From an uncultured Eubacteriales bacterium (GTDB taxonomy: Bacteria; Bacillota; Clostridia; Oscillospirales; Acutalibacteraceae): a DNA stretch of 64,000 nt. Shown here piece after piece: positions 8,243-17,602 of the stretch; the first letter of the stretch is position 1, and every line of letters begins with the position of its first letter. The position numbers and the translations under genes are program-made. The notes under the pieces were generated by a model that worked only from the letters and a program-made list of their open reading frames with translations, was not told the origin of the DNA and did no database searches. Where the stretch lies: the NCBI GenBank assembly GCA_934486895.1, contig CAKSQZ010000008.1:1-64000 (forward strand), written 5' to 3'.

Positions 8243-10552
8243 TCATATTTCTTTTTCTAATTTTATAATTATAATGGAGACATCATCCTCATGACCGTCG
8301 TCCCTGTCTGCGACAACATTCTGCAAAACAGTCTCGGCTATCTGCTGTGCGCTCCTGTCGCACATCTTCCGTGCTATGACTTCGATCCTTTCGTCATCAT
8401 CATACGCTGCGCCGTCTGAGATCATGATCACTATATCGCCCTCTGACAAATCAACTTCGCTTTTTTCAAAATCAACGTTGCGCAGTATTCCCGCAGGCAG
8501 ATTTCTGCAGCTCGCTTTGCAGGATTTAGCGCCGTGAATGACCGTTGTATCGCAGGCGCCTGCCTTGTAAAATTCAGCTTTTCCCGAATAAAGATCAATA
8601 CAGGTTATATCTATCGTCGCAAGAGATTCATCGCTCGATTTGAAAAGCATGGCTGAATTAACAAGCTTCAGCGCGCAGTCGAATCCAAATCCTGCGAGCA
8701 GCAGCCTGCTCATAAGTCCCGAAACCATCGACGAGTCAACGCAGGCGCGTCCGCCGCAGCCCATGCCGTCGGATAAGAGGGTAATATATTTTCCTTTCCC
8801 ATCTGCAAAATGCGAATATGTATCGCCGCACAATTTCTCATTTTTATATGTGTGCTGGCACACACCGAAATCAAGCTTGTAAGTCGGCTTTTCGCAGAAA
8901 GAGATCATTGTCGAACAGCCGTTATCTGTGACAACGGGCAGATCAAATTCTCTTGAGCATGCGGCTCCGACCCTTTTAAGCAATTCCGATTTATTGACCG
9001 TCCTGACCTCGCTTTTACGCAAGCTTATATCTACCGACATTCTGCCGAAACTGTCAAGTCTGCACGCCACATCCGACGGCGAAAGCCCCATTCGTCTGAG
9101 CATAGCGTCCGTTTTTTGTGCGCGGATAACATCGTATTGTTCGTAGCTGTCAAATTCAACGGATAGATCTTTTAAGGTCAAAGCAAGCGAATCCATCTGA
9201 TCCGAAACAGCGTTTCTTATCTCTTCAAGCCGTCTCTCTGCGTCAAGCCTGCCGAGATAAACCGCATAGTTATCGCAAACGCATTTTGCAACTTTTTCAG
9301 GTTCAGGGCATCGCGCCGCCCATTTTTTCGGCAGTTTATCCGAAGTCGGAACACACCCGGCACGGTATTCCGAGCAGATGTCTTTGAACGCGTTATATGT
9401 AGAGATCTTAGTTTTAACAAAGCAGTGTTTTTCAAGCGAACAGTATCTGCAGTGCTCATCATGAGTCTTTTCGAAAACACTTGACAAAACAGGCATATTT
9501 ATCTTAGAGAGCTTGTCGGCGGCGGTCTGAACCGTGCCTGAAACCTCTTTCAGCGCACCTGCAGCAAACGACATTCGGCTCACCATATTCCGCCTCAGTG
9601 CGTCTGTCCTTGCAAGTGTCGGTCTGGGAGACAACGCCGCACAAAGCACCTTGCCGATTTTCTTCGGCGTTATGATAAACAGCACCGCTGCGACCACCGA
9701 TTCGATCAGAATTGCGGCGGCATTGCCTTTTACAACGCTCATCGAAAGTATGCACGAGGTGAACAAAGCTGTAATGCAGGCTGGCTTTGAGCGACCGCCG
9801 CAGACAGCGCCGGCAACGCCGCAGGCGGAGAGCAAAACAGCCCGTTCGGGTTGTCCGCCGAGAACGCACAGTACCGCAGAAAGTACAAACGAGCAGATAG
9901 CGGCAGCCGCCTCTTCACCGAAATAGGAGCAGTAGAGTATCAGCAAAAGTGCAAATATTTCGGCAGACCCGACACCCTTTATATCTACATTAACACAGCA
10001 CAGAACAGCGGCGCAAAAGGTGAAAACACTGATCATATCTTTTGTGCCGAGAAACCGCATATTTTTGTTTTTGGAGTAAAGCTCGGCCGTGTCGCTTATA
10101 AAATAAGCGAACCCGAGCGACAGCACTATCTCAGCAAAATAGAAAAGCAGTTTTTGAGTGTCCGTCCCGGACGACATTACCGAAAACAACGCTCCCGCAC
10201 CTGTTCCGAGCGAAGCGTACCAAGCAGCGCCTCGCGTCGGGTCTTTCGACCCGAAGACTGTTTCGGTCAACAGCTTCAAAAACAAAATTATGATTATCGA
10301 CGCAATTCGCCGCATTGCCTCCTCTTGCGGTGTCGGCAGAAGTATTCCCACAGCGGCACCTACTCCCGCTATCACACTTTGCGCACCTTTAGGCAAAGCA
10401 GCACAAACGGCGGCACCCAGCGGATAAACTCCGCCGAAAAACGACACCTGCGAGGAGAAAAAGCCGAACAACGCCGACAACAGGCATTTCAAAGCGAAAA
10501 ACGGTCGTGCCGACACATTTTTCTTGTAAAACCCCATGATCAGTTCAAGCAT
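8243..10552 (-). CDS. spoIIE: Stage II sporulation protein E (membrane PP2C phosphatase)
   Basis: SpoIIE dephosphorylates the anti-anti-sigma factor SpoIIAA to switch on sigma-F in the forespore and helps place the polar septum. The 769-residue protein starts with about ten hydrophobic segments (residues 15-300), then a soluble linker with a cysteine cluster (HCRYCSLEKHC). The C-terminal PP2C/SpoIIE domain (from about 565) has the metal ligands in LLSDGMGCG, IVMISDGA and DGHEDDVSII. Size and domain order are those of the Firmicutes family, so the organism is very likely a spore former. Start as listed; the internal ATG five codons on is an alternative. Confidence 0.95.
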   Translation of the reverse strand: MLELIMGFYKKNVSARPFFALKCLLSALFGFFSSQVSFFGGVYPLGAAVCAALPKGAQSVIAGVGAAVGILLPTPQEEAMRRIASIIIILFLKLLTETVFGSKDPTRGAAWYASLGTGAGALFSVMSSGTDTQKLLFYFAEIVLSLGFAYFISDTAELYSKNKNMRFLGTKDMISVFTFCAAVLCCVNVDIKGVGSAEIFALLLILYCSYFGEEAAAAICSFVLSAVLCVLGGQPERAVLLSACGVAGAVCGGRSKPACITALFTSCILSMSVVKGNAAAILIESVVAAVLFIITPKKIGKVLCAALSPRPTLARTDALRRNMVSRMSFAAGALKEVSGTVQTAADKLSKINMPVLSSVFEKTHDEHCRYCSLEKHCFVKTKISTYNAFKDICSEYRAGCVPTSDKLPKKWAARCPEPEKVAKCVCDNYAVYLGRLDAERRLEEIRNAVSDQMDSLALTLKDLSVEFDSYEQYDVIRAQKTDAMLRRMGLSPSDVACRLDSFGRMSVDISLRKSEVRTVNKSELLKRVGAACSREFDLPVVTDNGCSTMISFCEKPTYKLDFGVCQHTYKNEKLCGDTYSHFADGKGKYITLLSDGMGCGGRACVDSSMVSGLMSRLLLAGFGFDCALKLVNSAMLFKSSDESLATIDITCIDLYSGKAEFYKAGACDTTVIHGAKSCKASCRNLPAGILRNVDFEKSEVDLSEGDIVIMISDGAAYDDDERIEVIARKMCDRSAQQIAETVLQNVVADRDDGHEDDVSIIIIKLEKEI

Positions 10553-10703
10553 AAAGATCCCTATCCTTTCATCGTCTTTTACTTTTAGTTTGATTATATA
10601 TCTATGCGTTTTTATATATTGTCAGAAAGTGGATATTTTATTTTATCGCTTTGAACCGAAAATAAAAAAGAAATGCAAATTTACCGAAGTTCAAGTCTTA
10701 TTA

Positions 10704-10732
10704 TTGACAATCGGCGCAAAAAGGGGTAAAAT
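10704..10732 (+). promoter_or_regulatory. Promoter of leuCD
   Basis: TTGACA (10704-10709) and TAAAAT (10727-10732) are separated by 17 bases, about 35 bases before the leuC start. The 214-base spacer to spoIIE shows no T-box or other recognisable leader. Confidence 0.75.
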
Positions 10733-10766
10733 AAAATCGTTACTATTCAACGAAAGGTATGATCCT

Positions 10767-12041
10767 ATGGCAGAAAAAATACCTGCTATGACCGCAACTC
10801 AAAAAATTCTCGCATATCATGCGGGACTCGACTATGTTGAAGTCGGTCAGCTAATCAATGCAAAGCTCGACATGGTGCTCGGCAACGATATCACCTCCCC
10901 TGTGGCTATCGGCGAGTTCGAGAAGCACGGTGCAAACAGCGTTTTTTCCAAGACAGCTATTTCGCTTGTTATGGATCACTTTGTGCCTAATAAGGACATT
11001 AAAGCGGCTCAGCAGACCAAGCGTGTGCGCGATTTCGCAAACAAATATCAGATCGAAAACTATTTCGATGTCGGCAAGATGGGCATTGAACACGCTCTGC
11101 TTCCCGAGCAGGGACTTGTAGGCCCGGGCGACTGTATCATCGGAGCGGACTCACACACTTGTACCTACGGTGCACTCGGCGCATTTTCAACAGGTGTCGG
11201 CTCAACCGATATGGCGGCAGGCATGGCAACGGGCATGGCTTGGTTCAAGGTCCCGTCGGCTATCAAGGTAGAGATCAAAGGCAAAAAACCGGATTATATC
11301 GGCGGTAAGGATGTCATTCTTCATCTAATCGGCGAGATCGGGGTTGACGGCGCTCTGTATCAGTCGCTTGAATTTTGCGGCGAGGGCATTAAAGAACTCA
11401 GCATGGATGATCGTCTTTGCATTGCGAATATGGCTATTGAAGCCGGTGCGAAAAACGGCATTTTCCCTGTTGATGATATAACAATGGAATATGTAAACGG
11501 AAGATTTAAGCGCGAGGTTCGTGTTTTCGAGGCAGACCCCGATGCGGAATATACCCGCACAGTCGTCATCGAGCTTGATAAGCTTCGTCCGACAGTTGCT
11601 TTCCCGCACCTGCCGGAAAACACAAAGACAGTCGATGAAGCGGCAAATATCAAGATCGATCAGGTCGTTATCGGCTCCTGCACAAACGGCAGAATGGAAG
11701 ATATGCGTATGGCTGCCCGTGTCCTGAAAGGCAAAAAGGTTGCAGACGGCGTTCGCTGCATCATCATTCCGGCAACACAGAATATCTATCTTCAGTGCCT
11801 GAAAGAGGGCATTCTCGAGGAGTTTATCGAAGCCGGCGCAGTAGTCAGCACGCCAACCTGCGGCCCGTGTCTCGGCGGATATATGGGCATACTTGCGGAA
11901 AATGAACGCGCTGTTTCGACCACAAACCGCAACTTTGTCGGCAGAATGGGACATATCACATCGGAGATATATCTTACAGGTCCTGCGGTTGCCGCTGCAA
12001 GCGCCGTAACAGGATATATCACCGATCCTGCGAGTCTTTAA
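10767..12041 (+). CDS. leuC: 3-isopropylmalate dehydratase, large subunit
   Basis: LeuC, with LeuD, isomerises 2-isopropylmalate to 3-isopropylmalate in leucine synthesis. The 424-residue length is that of the short homoaconitase/archaeal-type LeuC. The [4Fe-4S] ligands are Cys305 (GSCTNGRMED), Cys365 and Cys368 (TCGPCLGG); GADSHTCTYGALGAFSTGVG is the conserved N-terminal signature. The ATG at 10767, nine bases after AAAGG, is chosen; the frame is open further upstream but runs through the promoter. leuD follows after 12 bases. leuA and leuB are not in the window. A homoaconitase role is possible but less likely. Confidence 0.92.
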   Translation: MAEKIPAMTATQKILAYHAGLDYVEVGQLINAKLDMVLGNDITSPVAIGEFEKHGANSVFSKTAISLVMDHFVPNKDIKAAQQTKRVRDFANKYQIENYFDVGKMGIEHALLPEQGLVGPGDCIIGADSHTCTYGALGAFSTGVGSTDMAAGMATGMAWFKVPSAIKVEIKGKKPDYIGGKDVILHLIGEIGVDGALYQSLEFCGEGIKELSMDDRLCIANMAIEAGAKNGIFPVDDITMEYVNGRFKREVRVFEADPDAEYTRTVVIELDKLRPTVAFPHLPENTKTVDEAANIKIDQVVIGSCTNGRMEDMRMAARVLKGKKVADGVRCIIIPATQNIYLQCLKEGILEEFIEAGAVVSTPTCGPCLGGYMGILAENERAVSTTNRNFVGRMGHITSEIYLTGPAVAAASAVTGYITDPASL

Positions 12042-12053
12042 GGAGGAAATAAT

Positions 12054-12536
12054 ATGAAAGCACACGGCTTTGTACATAAATACGGCGACAATGTCGATAC
12101 CGATGTCATTATTCCGGCAAGGTATCTCAATACCTCCGACCATAAGGAACTCGCTTCTCATTGCATGGAGGATATCGACGCCGATTTTGTTAAAAATGTT
12201 AAGGCAGGAGATATTATCGTTGCCGACCGCAACTTCGGCTGCGGCTCGTCGAGAGAGCACGCTCCGATAGCAATAAAGGCGAGCGGCATTTCCTGCGTTA
12301 TCGCTAAGAGCTTTGCGCGCATTTTCTATCGCAATTCGATCAATATCGGTCTTGCGATACTCGAATGTGAAGAGGCTGCAAACGATATCGAAAGCGGCAA
12401 TGAGCTCGAAGTTGATTTCGATACCGGCATTATCAGAAACATCACAAAAGGCAAAGAGTATAAGGCTCAGCCGTTCCCGGAGTTCATCCAGAACATTATC
12501 CGAGGCGGCGGACTGCTCAACACCGTAATAAAGTAA
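12054..12536 (+). CDS. leuD: 3-isopropylmalate dehydratase, small subunit
   Basis: The swivel-domain partner of LeuC. The 160 residues carry the family signatures GDNVDTDVIIPARYLN near the N-terminus, and NFGCGSSREHAP, the substrate-binding loop that reads YLRT or YLNT in this group. AGGAGG lies seven bases before the ATG. It is co-transcribed with leuC and followed by a terminator. Confidence 0.94.
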   Translation: MKAHGFVHKYGDNVDTDVIIPARYLNTSDHKELASHCMEDIDADFVKNVKAGDIIVADRNFGCGSSREHAPIAIKASGISCVIAKSFARIFYRNSINIGLAILECEEAANDIESGNELEVDFDTGIIRNITKGKEYKAQPFPEFIQNIIRGGGLLNTVIK

Positions 12537-12542
12537 AAAATC

Positions 12543-12566
12543 GACCGTCCGTTTGTTCGGGCGGTC
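12543..12566 (+). terminator. Terminator of leuCD
   Basis: GACCGTCCG and CGGGCGGTC pair around TTTGTT just after leuD. The downstream run GTAAATTT is weak in T. Confidence 0.6.
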
Positions 12567-12612
12567 GTAAATTTAATGTTAGCCGCATATATTCGTATAT
12601 CGGAGGTGCGGC

Positions 12613-13275
12613 ATGAAAAGGTTAGCGGTATTACTGATTTGTTTGATCGTTTTCGGGAGCATGTGCAGCGTTTCGGCAAGCGGACTGAAACTCGTCTGCG
12701 ACGCGGGTCACGGCGGACCGGACGGCGGAGCGGTAGCGGCGGACGGCACACTCGAGAAGGATCTTAATCTGCAGTTCGCTCTGACAGCGGCTGATCTGTT
12801 CCGATTTGTCGGTGTAAGCACAACGCTCACCCGAACGGACGACCGCTCGATCCACGACAGCGGTGCCGACACTATCCGAAAGAAAAAGGTAAGCGATATA
12901 AAAAACCGCCTTTCCATGATAAACGATACCGACGCCGAGCTGCTTGTAAGCTTTCATCAAAATAAGTTCAGTCAGCCGAAATACCGCGGAACACAGGTTT
13001 TCTACGGCAGATTGAACGAACGCTCAAAGTATATAGCGCAGGCTGTTCAAAAGAATGTCAAACAGCTGATGCAGCCCGAAAACGGCAGAGAAGCAAAGCT
13101 GAGCGGAAAGAGTATATATCTGCTGTATCATTGCACAAAACCGGCAATTCTTGTCGAATGCGGTTTTTTGTCTAACGCCGATGAGCTGTCGAACCTCAAA
13201 AAGAGGGAATATCAAAAAAAGATCTGTTTTGCGGTCATGTGCGGTGTGATCGTTGAAAATTCAGTCTTGAAATGA
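12613..13275 (+). CDS. cwlD: N-acetylmuramoyl-L-alanine amidase, CwlD-like
   Basis: A 220-residue Amidase_3 family zinc amidase with a signal peptide or membrane anchor (residues 1-22). Likely zinc ligands are His33 (DAGHGGPDGG), Glu48 (TLEKD) and His115 (SFHQN); the catalytic glutamate is in ILVECGFLSN. Single-domain amidases of this size in Clostridia match CwlD, which strips peptide side chains so that muramic-delta-lactam can form in the spore cortex. That fits the spoIIE gene nearby. AGGAGG-type site (GGAGGTG) four bases from the ATG. radA follows after 13 bases. Confidence 0.85.
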   Translation: MKRLAVLLICLIVFGSMCSVSASGLKLVCDAGHGGPDGGAVAADGTLEKDLNLQFALTAADLFRFVGVSTTLTRTDDRSIHDSGADTIRKKKVSDIKNRLSMINDTDAELLVSFHQNKFSQPKYRGTQVFYGRLNERSKYIAQAVQKNVKQLMQPENGREAKLSGKSIYLLYHCTKPAILVECGFLSNADELSNLKKREYQKKICFAVMCGVIVENSVLK

Positions 13276-13288
13276 AAGGAAAGATAAA

Positions 13289-14659
13289 ATGGCTAAGTCG
13301 AAAACCGTCTATGTTTGCTCAAACTGCGGCTCAGAATCTGTTAAATGGCAGGGCAGATGTCCTGATTGCGGCGAGTTCAATACATTTGAAGAACGGCTCA
13401 CAGTGCCTGCCGTGAAGTCGGCGGGCAAGGTGTCGTATCAGGCGCAGGGCATTTCGGCAGACCCGATCGGCAATATCAGCACAGCGGAGAAATGTCGTTA
13501 TAAAACAGGACTCAGTGAGCTTGACCGTGTTCTCGGGGGCGGTATCGTCAAGGGCTCGCTTGTGCTCCTGTCGGGCGATCCGGGCATCGGAAAATCAACA
13601 ATACTGCTCCAGATCTGCGAGTATATCTGCCGCGAGCACGAAGTGCTGTATGTGTCGGGCGAGGAATCAAAACGGCAAATAAAGCTCAGAGCGGACAGGC
13701 TCGGTGTTCATTCGGACAACCTCCTTGTTATGACAGGCAACAACGCCGAGGCAGTCGCGTCGTATATCGAATCGGAACGTCCCGGGGTTGTCATAATCGA
13801 TTCTATTCAGACAATGAGCCTGCCTGAGATCAGCTCTGTTCCGGGAAGTTTAACTCAGGTCAGAGAATGTACAAACCTGTTTTTACGCACAGCAAAGGAT
13901 CTTGAAATACCGGTCATAATAGTCGGCCATGTAAATAAAGACGGTGCTATTGCAGGCCCTAAGGTGCTTGAGCATATTGTCGATGCAGTGCTTTATTTTG
14001 AGGGAGAAAAAAGCCTTTCGTGCAGAATTTTGAGAGCTGTTAAAAACAGATTCGGTTCAACAAATGAGATCGGTATGTTTGAAATGACCGATCGCGGTAT
14101 GTTGCAGATCGAAAATCCGTCGGGTGTTCTTATAAGCGGCAGACCGAAAAATGTTTCGGGCACCTGCGTTGCCTGTGTTATGGAGGGAAGCCGCCCGATC
14201 CTTGCGGAGGTGCAGGGACTTGCGGCATCATCTCCGTTCGGTAATCCGCGCCGAACTTCAAACGGCTTCGACTATAATCGAATGAGCCTCATTCTTGCGG
14301 TGCTTGAAAAGCGGGGCGGATATATCTTCTCAGGCTCAGATGTGTATTTGAATGTTGCAGGCGGCTTGCGGCCGGATGAACCTGCGGCGGACCTTCCTGC
14401 CGCAATTGCACTAATTTCAAGTTTGAAAGACGAAGTTGTCAATGAAAAAACAGTCGTGTTCGGCGAGCTTGGCCTTGCGGGCGAAGTCAGAGCGGTGACA
14501 AATGCCGTTCAGCGCGTTAGTGAAGCGGCAAGACTCGGATTTGAAAGATGCGTTATCCCGATCCACAATGTCAAAGACCTGCCCGATAATTTAAAAAATT
14601 CGATTGAGGTCGTCGGCATCCGAACGATCCGCCGCGCTTATGAAGCGTGTATAAACTGA
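13289..14659 (+). CDS. radA: DNA repair protein RadA (Sms)
   Basis: RadA is a RecA-like, hexameric branch-migration helicase in recombinational repair. The 456 residues begin with a zinc finger (Cys10, Cys13, Cys24, Cys27), followed by a RecA core with Walker A GDPGIGKST, the RadA-specific KNRFGSTNE motif and a C-terminal Lon-protease-like domain (FGELGLAGEVRAV). Length and order are canonical. It is co-oriented with cwlD and ends in a terminator at 14669-14696. Confidence 0.96.
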   Translation: MAKSKTVYVCSNCGSESVKWQGRCPDCGEFNTFEERLTVPAVKSAGKVSYQAQGISADPIGNISTAEKCRYKTGLSELDRVLGGGIVKGSLVLLSGDPGIGKSTILLQICEYICREHEVLYVSGEESKRQIKLRADRLGVHSDNLLVMTGNNAEAVASYIESERPGVVIIDSIQTMSLPEISSVPGSLTQVRECTNLFLRTAKDLEIPVIIVGHVNKDGAIAGPKVLEHIVDAVLYFEGEKSLSCRILRAVKNRFGSTNEIGMFEMTDRGMLQIENPSGVLISGRPKNVSGTCVACVMEGSRPILAEVQGLAASSPFGNPRRTSNGFDYNRMSLILAVLEKRGGYIFSGSDVYLNVAGGLRPDEPAADLPAAIALISSLKDEVVNEKTVVFGELGLAGEVRAVTNAVQRVSEAARLGFERCVIPIHNVKDLPDNLKNSIEVVGIRTIRRAYEACIN

Positions 14660-14668
14660 ATTATCGTC

Positions 14669-14701
14669 TCCGCGTTTTGTTTTTTCAAAGCGCGGACTTT
14701 T
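14669..14701 (+). terminator. Terminator after radA
   Basis: An 11-bp stem (TCCGCGTTTTG with CAAAGCGCGGA, one wobble) encloses T6 and is followed by CTTTTT. Confidence 0.8.
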
Positions 14702-14789
14702 TATGTTTTCGCGTGTAATATTAGCAAAAAAACCGTTTAAAATAAATCCGATGACACATTAAGATTTTATGAAAACGGAGAGAATAGTG

Positions 14790-15644
14790 ATGACGCAGAA
14801 ACGGAAAATATGGCTGTTTTTATATATGTTTGCGGTGTTTTGCAGTGCTGTTGCCGTGTCGGCGGCAACAGCGCCTGTAAATGTAATCGTTGCGGTAGCG
14901 CAAGGCCGCAGTGTCGGAGAATATGTGTATGCAAGCGGCGTTATAATCAAGGGTGAGCCGCTTATTCAAACATCGAAAACCGACCTTGCAGTTTCCGATA
15001 TCTGCGTGCGTGTCGGCGATTATATAAGGTCGGGCGATGTGATCATGAAAACGGTGGACGGCTCAAAAATCACCGCCGAGTATGACGGTACTGTCAGCGA
15101 AATATTCGATATAAGCTTAGGTGTCGCAGCGGGTCAGAACCTTATATCGTATATCGACACCGATACTCTTAGCGTGGCAGTAAATGTTGCCGAATCGGAC
15201 ATCTCCAAAATAAAAAAAGGGCAGACCGTCAGTATAACAGGCAGCGGCTTTAAAGGCAGAGAATACAAAGGCAAAATCGAAACAATAGGTGCAGAAGCGC
15301 AGTCGGCGCAAAATGCCGCTGTTTTCGTTGCAGTCGGCATATCGCTCGATGAGCCCGATAACAATCTTAAGCCTAATTTCACAGTCAAAGCAAAGATCTC
15401 CGTCGGCAGTGACGACAACGCCGTAACAGTGCCGCAGTCGGCAGTCGCTTCGGATTCGTTGGGCGAGTATGTCTATGTAGTAAACGGCAGCAGTGCCGAC
15501 CGTCGCTCAGTCAAAACAAAATGCACCGGCTCGGAGATTTATATAAAAAGCGGACTAAATATCGGCGAAAAGGTCATCAAAGATATAAACAGCGTGCAAA
15601 ACAACGCCGACACTCTCAGCGTTTCGGTAGGGGCGGTGCAGTGA
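14790..15644 (+). CDS. Efflux periplasmic-adaptor (HlyD/MacA-like) subunit
   Basis: A 284-residue membrane-fusion-type protein. One N-terminal membrane segment (IWLFLYMFAVFCSAVAVSA) is followed by a lipoyl-like half (ICVRVGDYIRSGDVIMK and ITAEYDGTVSEIF), a beta-barrel region (VAVNVAESDISKIKKGQTV) and a C-terminal membrane-proximal domain. The alpha-hairpin is short, as usual in Gram-positive adaptors. The ATG at 14790 has GGAGAG seven bases upstream; an earlier ATG at 14769 has no ribosome site. Its stop overlaps the start of the permease by one base (TGATG), so the two are translationally coupled. No ATPase is adjacent. Confidence 0.82.
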   Translation: MTQKRKIWLFLYMFAVFCSAVAVSAATAPVNVIVAVAQGRSVGEYVYASGVIIKGEPLIQTSKTDLAVSDICVRVGDYIRSGDVIMKTVDGSKITAEYDGTVSEIFDISLGVAAGQNLISYIDTDTLSVAVNVAESDISKIKKGQTVSITGSGFKGREYKGKIETIGAEAQSAQNAAVFVAVGISLDEPDNNLKPNFTVKAKISVGSDDNAVTVPQSAVASDSLGEYVYVVNGSSADRRSVKTKCTGSEIYIKSGLNIGEKVIKDINSVQNNADTLSVSVGAVQ

Positions 15645-16801
15645 TGCTTGCGATCTTTAAAATGTCTCTCAAAGCCTTTCGGGCAAAAAAGCTTCGCACG
15701 GCGCTGTCAGTCCTGGGAATTGCAGTGTCTGCCGCGTCTGTTATGATGATATCGTCGCTCGGCAGTATCGGCGGGCAAGCCGTCAACAGCGAGCTCGACA
15801 GTATGGGACTCAGGGGAATTTCGGTAAGTTCCGATAAGCTGCTCGGAGACGACGAGCTTGAAGTTGCAAAAAGTGTTTTCGGCGTCAGTGCCGTTACTCC
15901 CGTATCAGGCGGCTATGGCACCGTTGCGGCTGAAAACACCGATACAGACCCCGTTCGCGCTTATGTTTGGGGGATAAACGAAAATGCCGACGCTGTCATC
16001 TCCGCCAAAACAGTTTACGGCAGAGCGATCGGCAGAGCTGACACACAGTGCCGGAAAAATGTATGTGTTATAGATAAAACATTATCAAAAACCATGTTCA
16101 AAACAGATAATTCGGTCGGACGGTATGTCAATATTTCGCTTGATAAAGGCTATGTAAACTGCGAGATAGTCGGGATATGCGAAGCAGAAAGCGGCGTTTT
16201 GAAAAGCGTATCCGGCACTATTGCGCCGTATTTTGTCTATCTGCCCTACACCTGCGTTGCGGAAAGCGGTTTTGATTGGATCGCCGTGCGTTCGGACAGC
16301 AGCGATACCGAAACGGTCTGTAAAAATATAAAGACAGCCTTCGAGATCCGTCAGACTGATGTGACAGTTGAAAATATGTCGTCACAGCGTGAAGCACTCA
16401 GCAGAATGATGTCGATCGTGACATTGGTTCTGACGCTTATCGCCGCGGTGTCGCTTGTAGTGTCCGGCCTTTCGATAATGACCGTTATGCTCTCATCTGT
16501 AAGCGAACGAACAGCCGAGATCGGAATAAAAAAGGCCATCGGCGCTTCAACAGGCTTGATACTGCTCGAATTTATTTTTGAAGCATTGACTATTTCTTTT
16601 GTCGGCGGTATAATCGGAAGTGTATTCGGCGCTGTTATCAGCCTTGCGGCGGGCAGGTTTTTGCTCGGGTCGGCATCTGTCGATCTCGGCGCTGTCGTTT
16701 TGTGCACGGTTTGTTCTGCGGCGGCAGGCGCGATCTTCGGCGCATATCCTGCAGGTATCGCGGCAAGGCTCAAGCCTGTCGATGCGCTCTCAAGAGATTA
16801 A
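15644..16801 (+). CDS. MacB-type ABC transporter permease
   Basis: A 385-residue permease with one N-terminal helix (TALSVLGIAVSAASVMMISSL), an extracytoplasmic MacB_PCD domain (residues about 45-245) and three C-terminal helices. The conserved loop SERTAEIGIKKAIGAS sits between the first two of these. It is coupled to the adaptor gene upstream. The expected LolD/MacB-type ATPase is missing here and in the next gene, so it must come from elsewhere. The ATPase at 2911-3612 is 12 kb away, on the other strand and already paired, and is not an obvious candidate. Confidence 0.88.
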   Translation: MLAIFKMSLKAFRAKKLRTALSVLGIAVSAASVMMISSLGSIGGQAVNSELDSMGLRGISVSSDKLLGDDELEVAKSVFGVSAVTPVSGGYGTVAAENTDTDPVRAYVWGINENADAVISAKTVYGRAIGRADTQCRKNVCVIDKTLSKTMFKTDNSVGRYVNISLDKGYVNCEIVGICEAESGVLKSVSGTIAPYFVYLPYTCVAESGFDWIAVRSDSSDTETVCKNIKTAFEIRQTDVTVENMSSQREALSRMMSIVTLVLTLIAAVSLVVSGLSIMTVMLSSVSERTAEIGIKKAIGASTGLILLEFIFEALTISFVGGIIGSVFGAVISLAAGRFLLGSASVDLGAVVLCTVCSAAAGAIFGAYPAGIAARLKPVDALSRD

Positions 16802-16811
16802 GGAGAAAAAT

Positions 16812-17540
16812 ATGCTTTTAGAAAATGCACTGCTTCCGAAAAGCCGTGTAACGGTCGCCGCGGTAAGTTCCGCCGTGCCGTACATAGAAAATACGGATTT
16901 AATAAGAATAAACGATAATTTTAATATCGGCTCGCCTGTATCTTCTCATGCAGATGTGAACATCTGCTGTGTCGGCGGCGGCACTGTCTTTGTCGCGGCA
17001 GAACAGCAGTCGCTCGCGCATAAACTGTCTGCTCTCGGCTTCAATGTCATTGTCTTAAAAGAGCAGATGTCGGGCAGCTATCCGGACGACTCTCTTTTAA
17101 ATGCCGCGGTGTTCGGGAAAACCGCAATACTAAACCCGAAAACTGTATCTGCTGAACTGTTGGCTTACCTTCGGGACCATTCGTTTCAAATAATAAAAAC
17201 CAAGCAGGGTTATTCAAAATGCTCGGTTTTTCCGATCGCAAAGAATGCTGTTATAACAACCGACCGCGCAATAGCCGAAAGCTGCAAAAAATCTGATATC
17301 GACACGCTTTTGATCTGTGCCGAAGATATCGCGCTCAGCGGATATAAAAACGGTCTTATAGGCGGCTGCGGCGGAATGATCGATACATCAACAGCTCTTT
17401 TCTTCGGAGATATAAAGACTCATCGGGATTACCTTAAAATAAGCAATTTTTTGTCATCGCACATGGTCAATGCTGTATGCATAGGCGGTGGCAAGCTCAC
17501 CGACTGCGGCTCGCTCATACCTCTTGTATCCGAGAATTAG
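16812..17540 (+). CDS. DUF6873-like protein (guanidino-modifying-enzyme fold)
   Basis: A soluble 242-residue protein without signal or membrane segments. Motifs SSHADVNICCVG, GYSKCSVFPIAKNAVITTD, GLIGGCGGMID and a closing LTDCGSLIPL resemble a Clostridia family I recall as DUF6873, annotated as having a GME (amidinotransferase/DDAH-like) fold. Recognition is from memory, and catalytic residues are not assigned. AGGAG six bases before the ATG. It follows the permease by 10 bases and precedes a promoter for the sulfur-transfer genes, so it is probably the last gene of the transporter operon. Its function is unknown. Confidence 0.6.
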   Translation: MLLENALLPKSRVTVAAVSSAVPYIENTDLIRINDNFNIGSPVSSHADVNICCVGGGTVFVAAEQQSLAHKLSALGFNVIVLKEQMSGSYPDDSLLNAAVFGKTAILNPKTVSAELLAYLRDHSFQIIKTKQGYSKCSVFPIAKNAVITTDRAIAESCKKSDIDTLLICAEDIALSGYKNGLIGGCGGMIDTSTALFFGDIKTHRDYLKISNFLSSHMVNAVCIGGGKLTDCGSLIPLVSEN

Positions 17541-17543
17541 TGC

Positions 17544-17572
17544 TTGATTAGATCTCTTTGATATAGTATAAT
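17544..17572 (+). promoter_or_regulatory. Promoter of the desulfurase-thiI-cinA operon
   Basis: TTGATT (17544-17549) and TATAAT (17567-17572) are spaced by 17 bases, starting four bases after the preceding stop codon. Confidence 0.75.
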
Positions 17573-17602
17573 GAAAGATGTTTTAAAAAGGAGCAATTAT
17601 AA

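Noticed and set aside
10553..10703. T-box or leucine leader before leuC
   Set aside because: No T-box sequence, leader peptide with leucine codons or antiterminator was found; a plain promoter explains the spacer.
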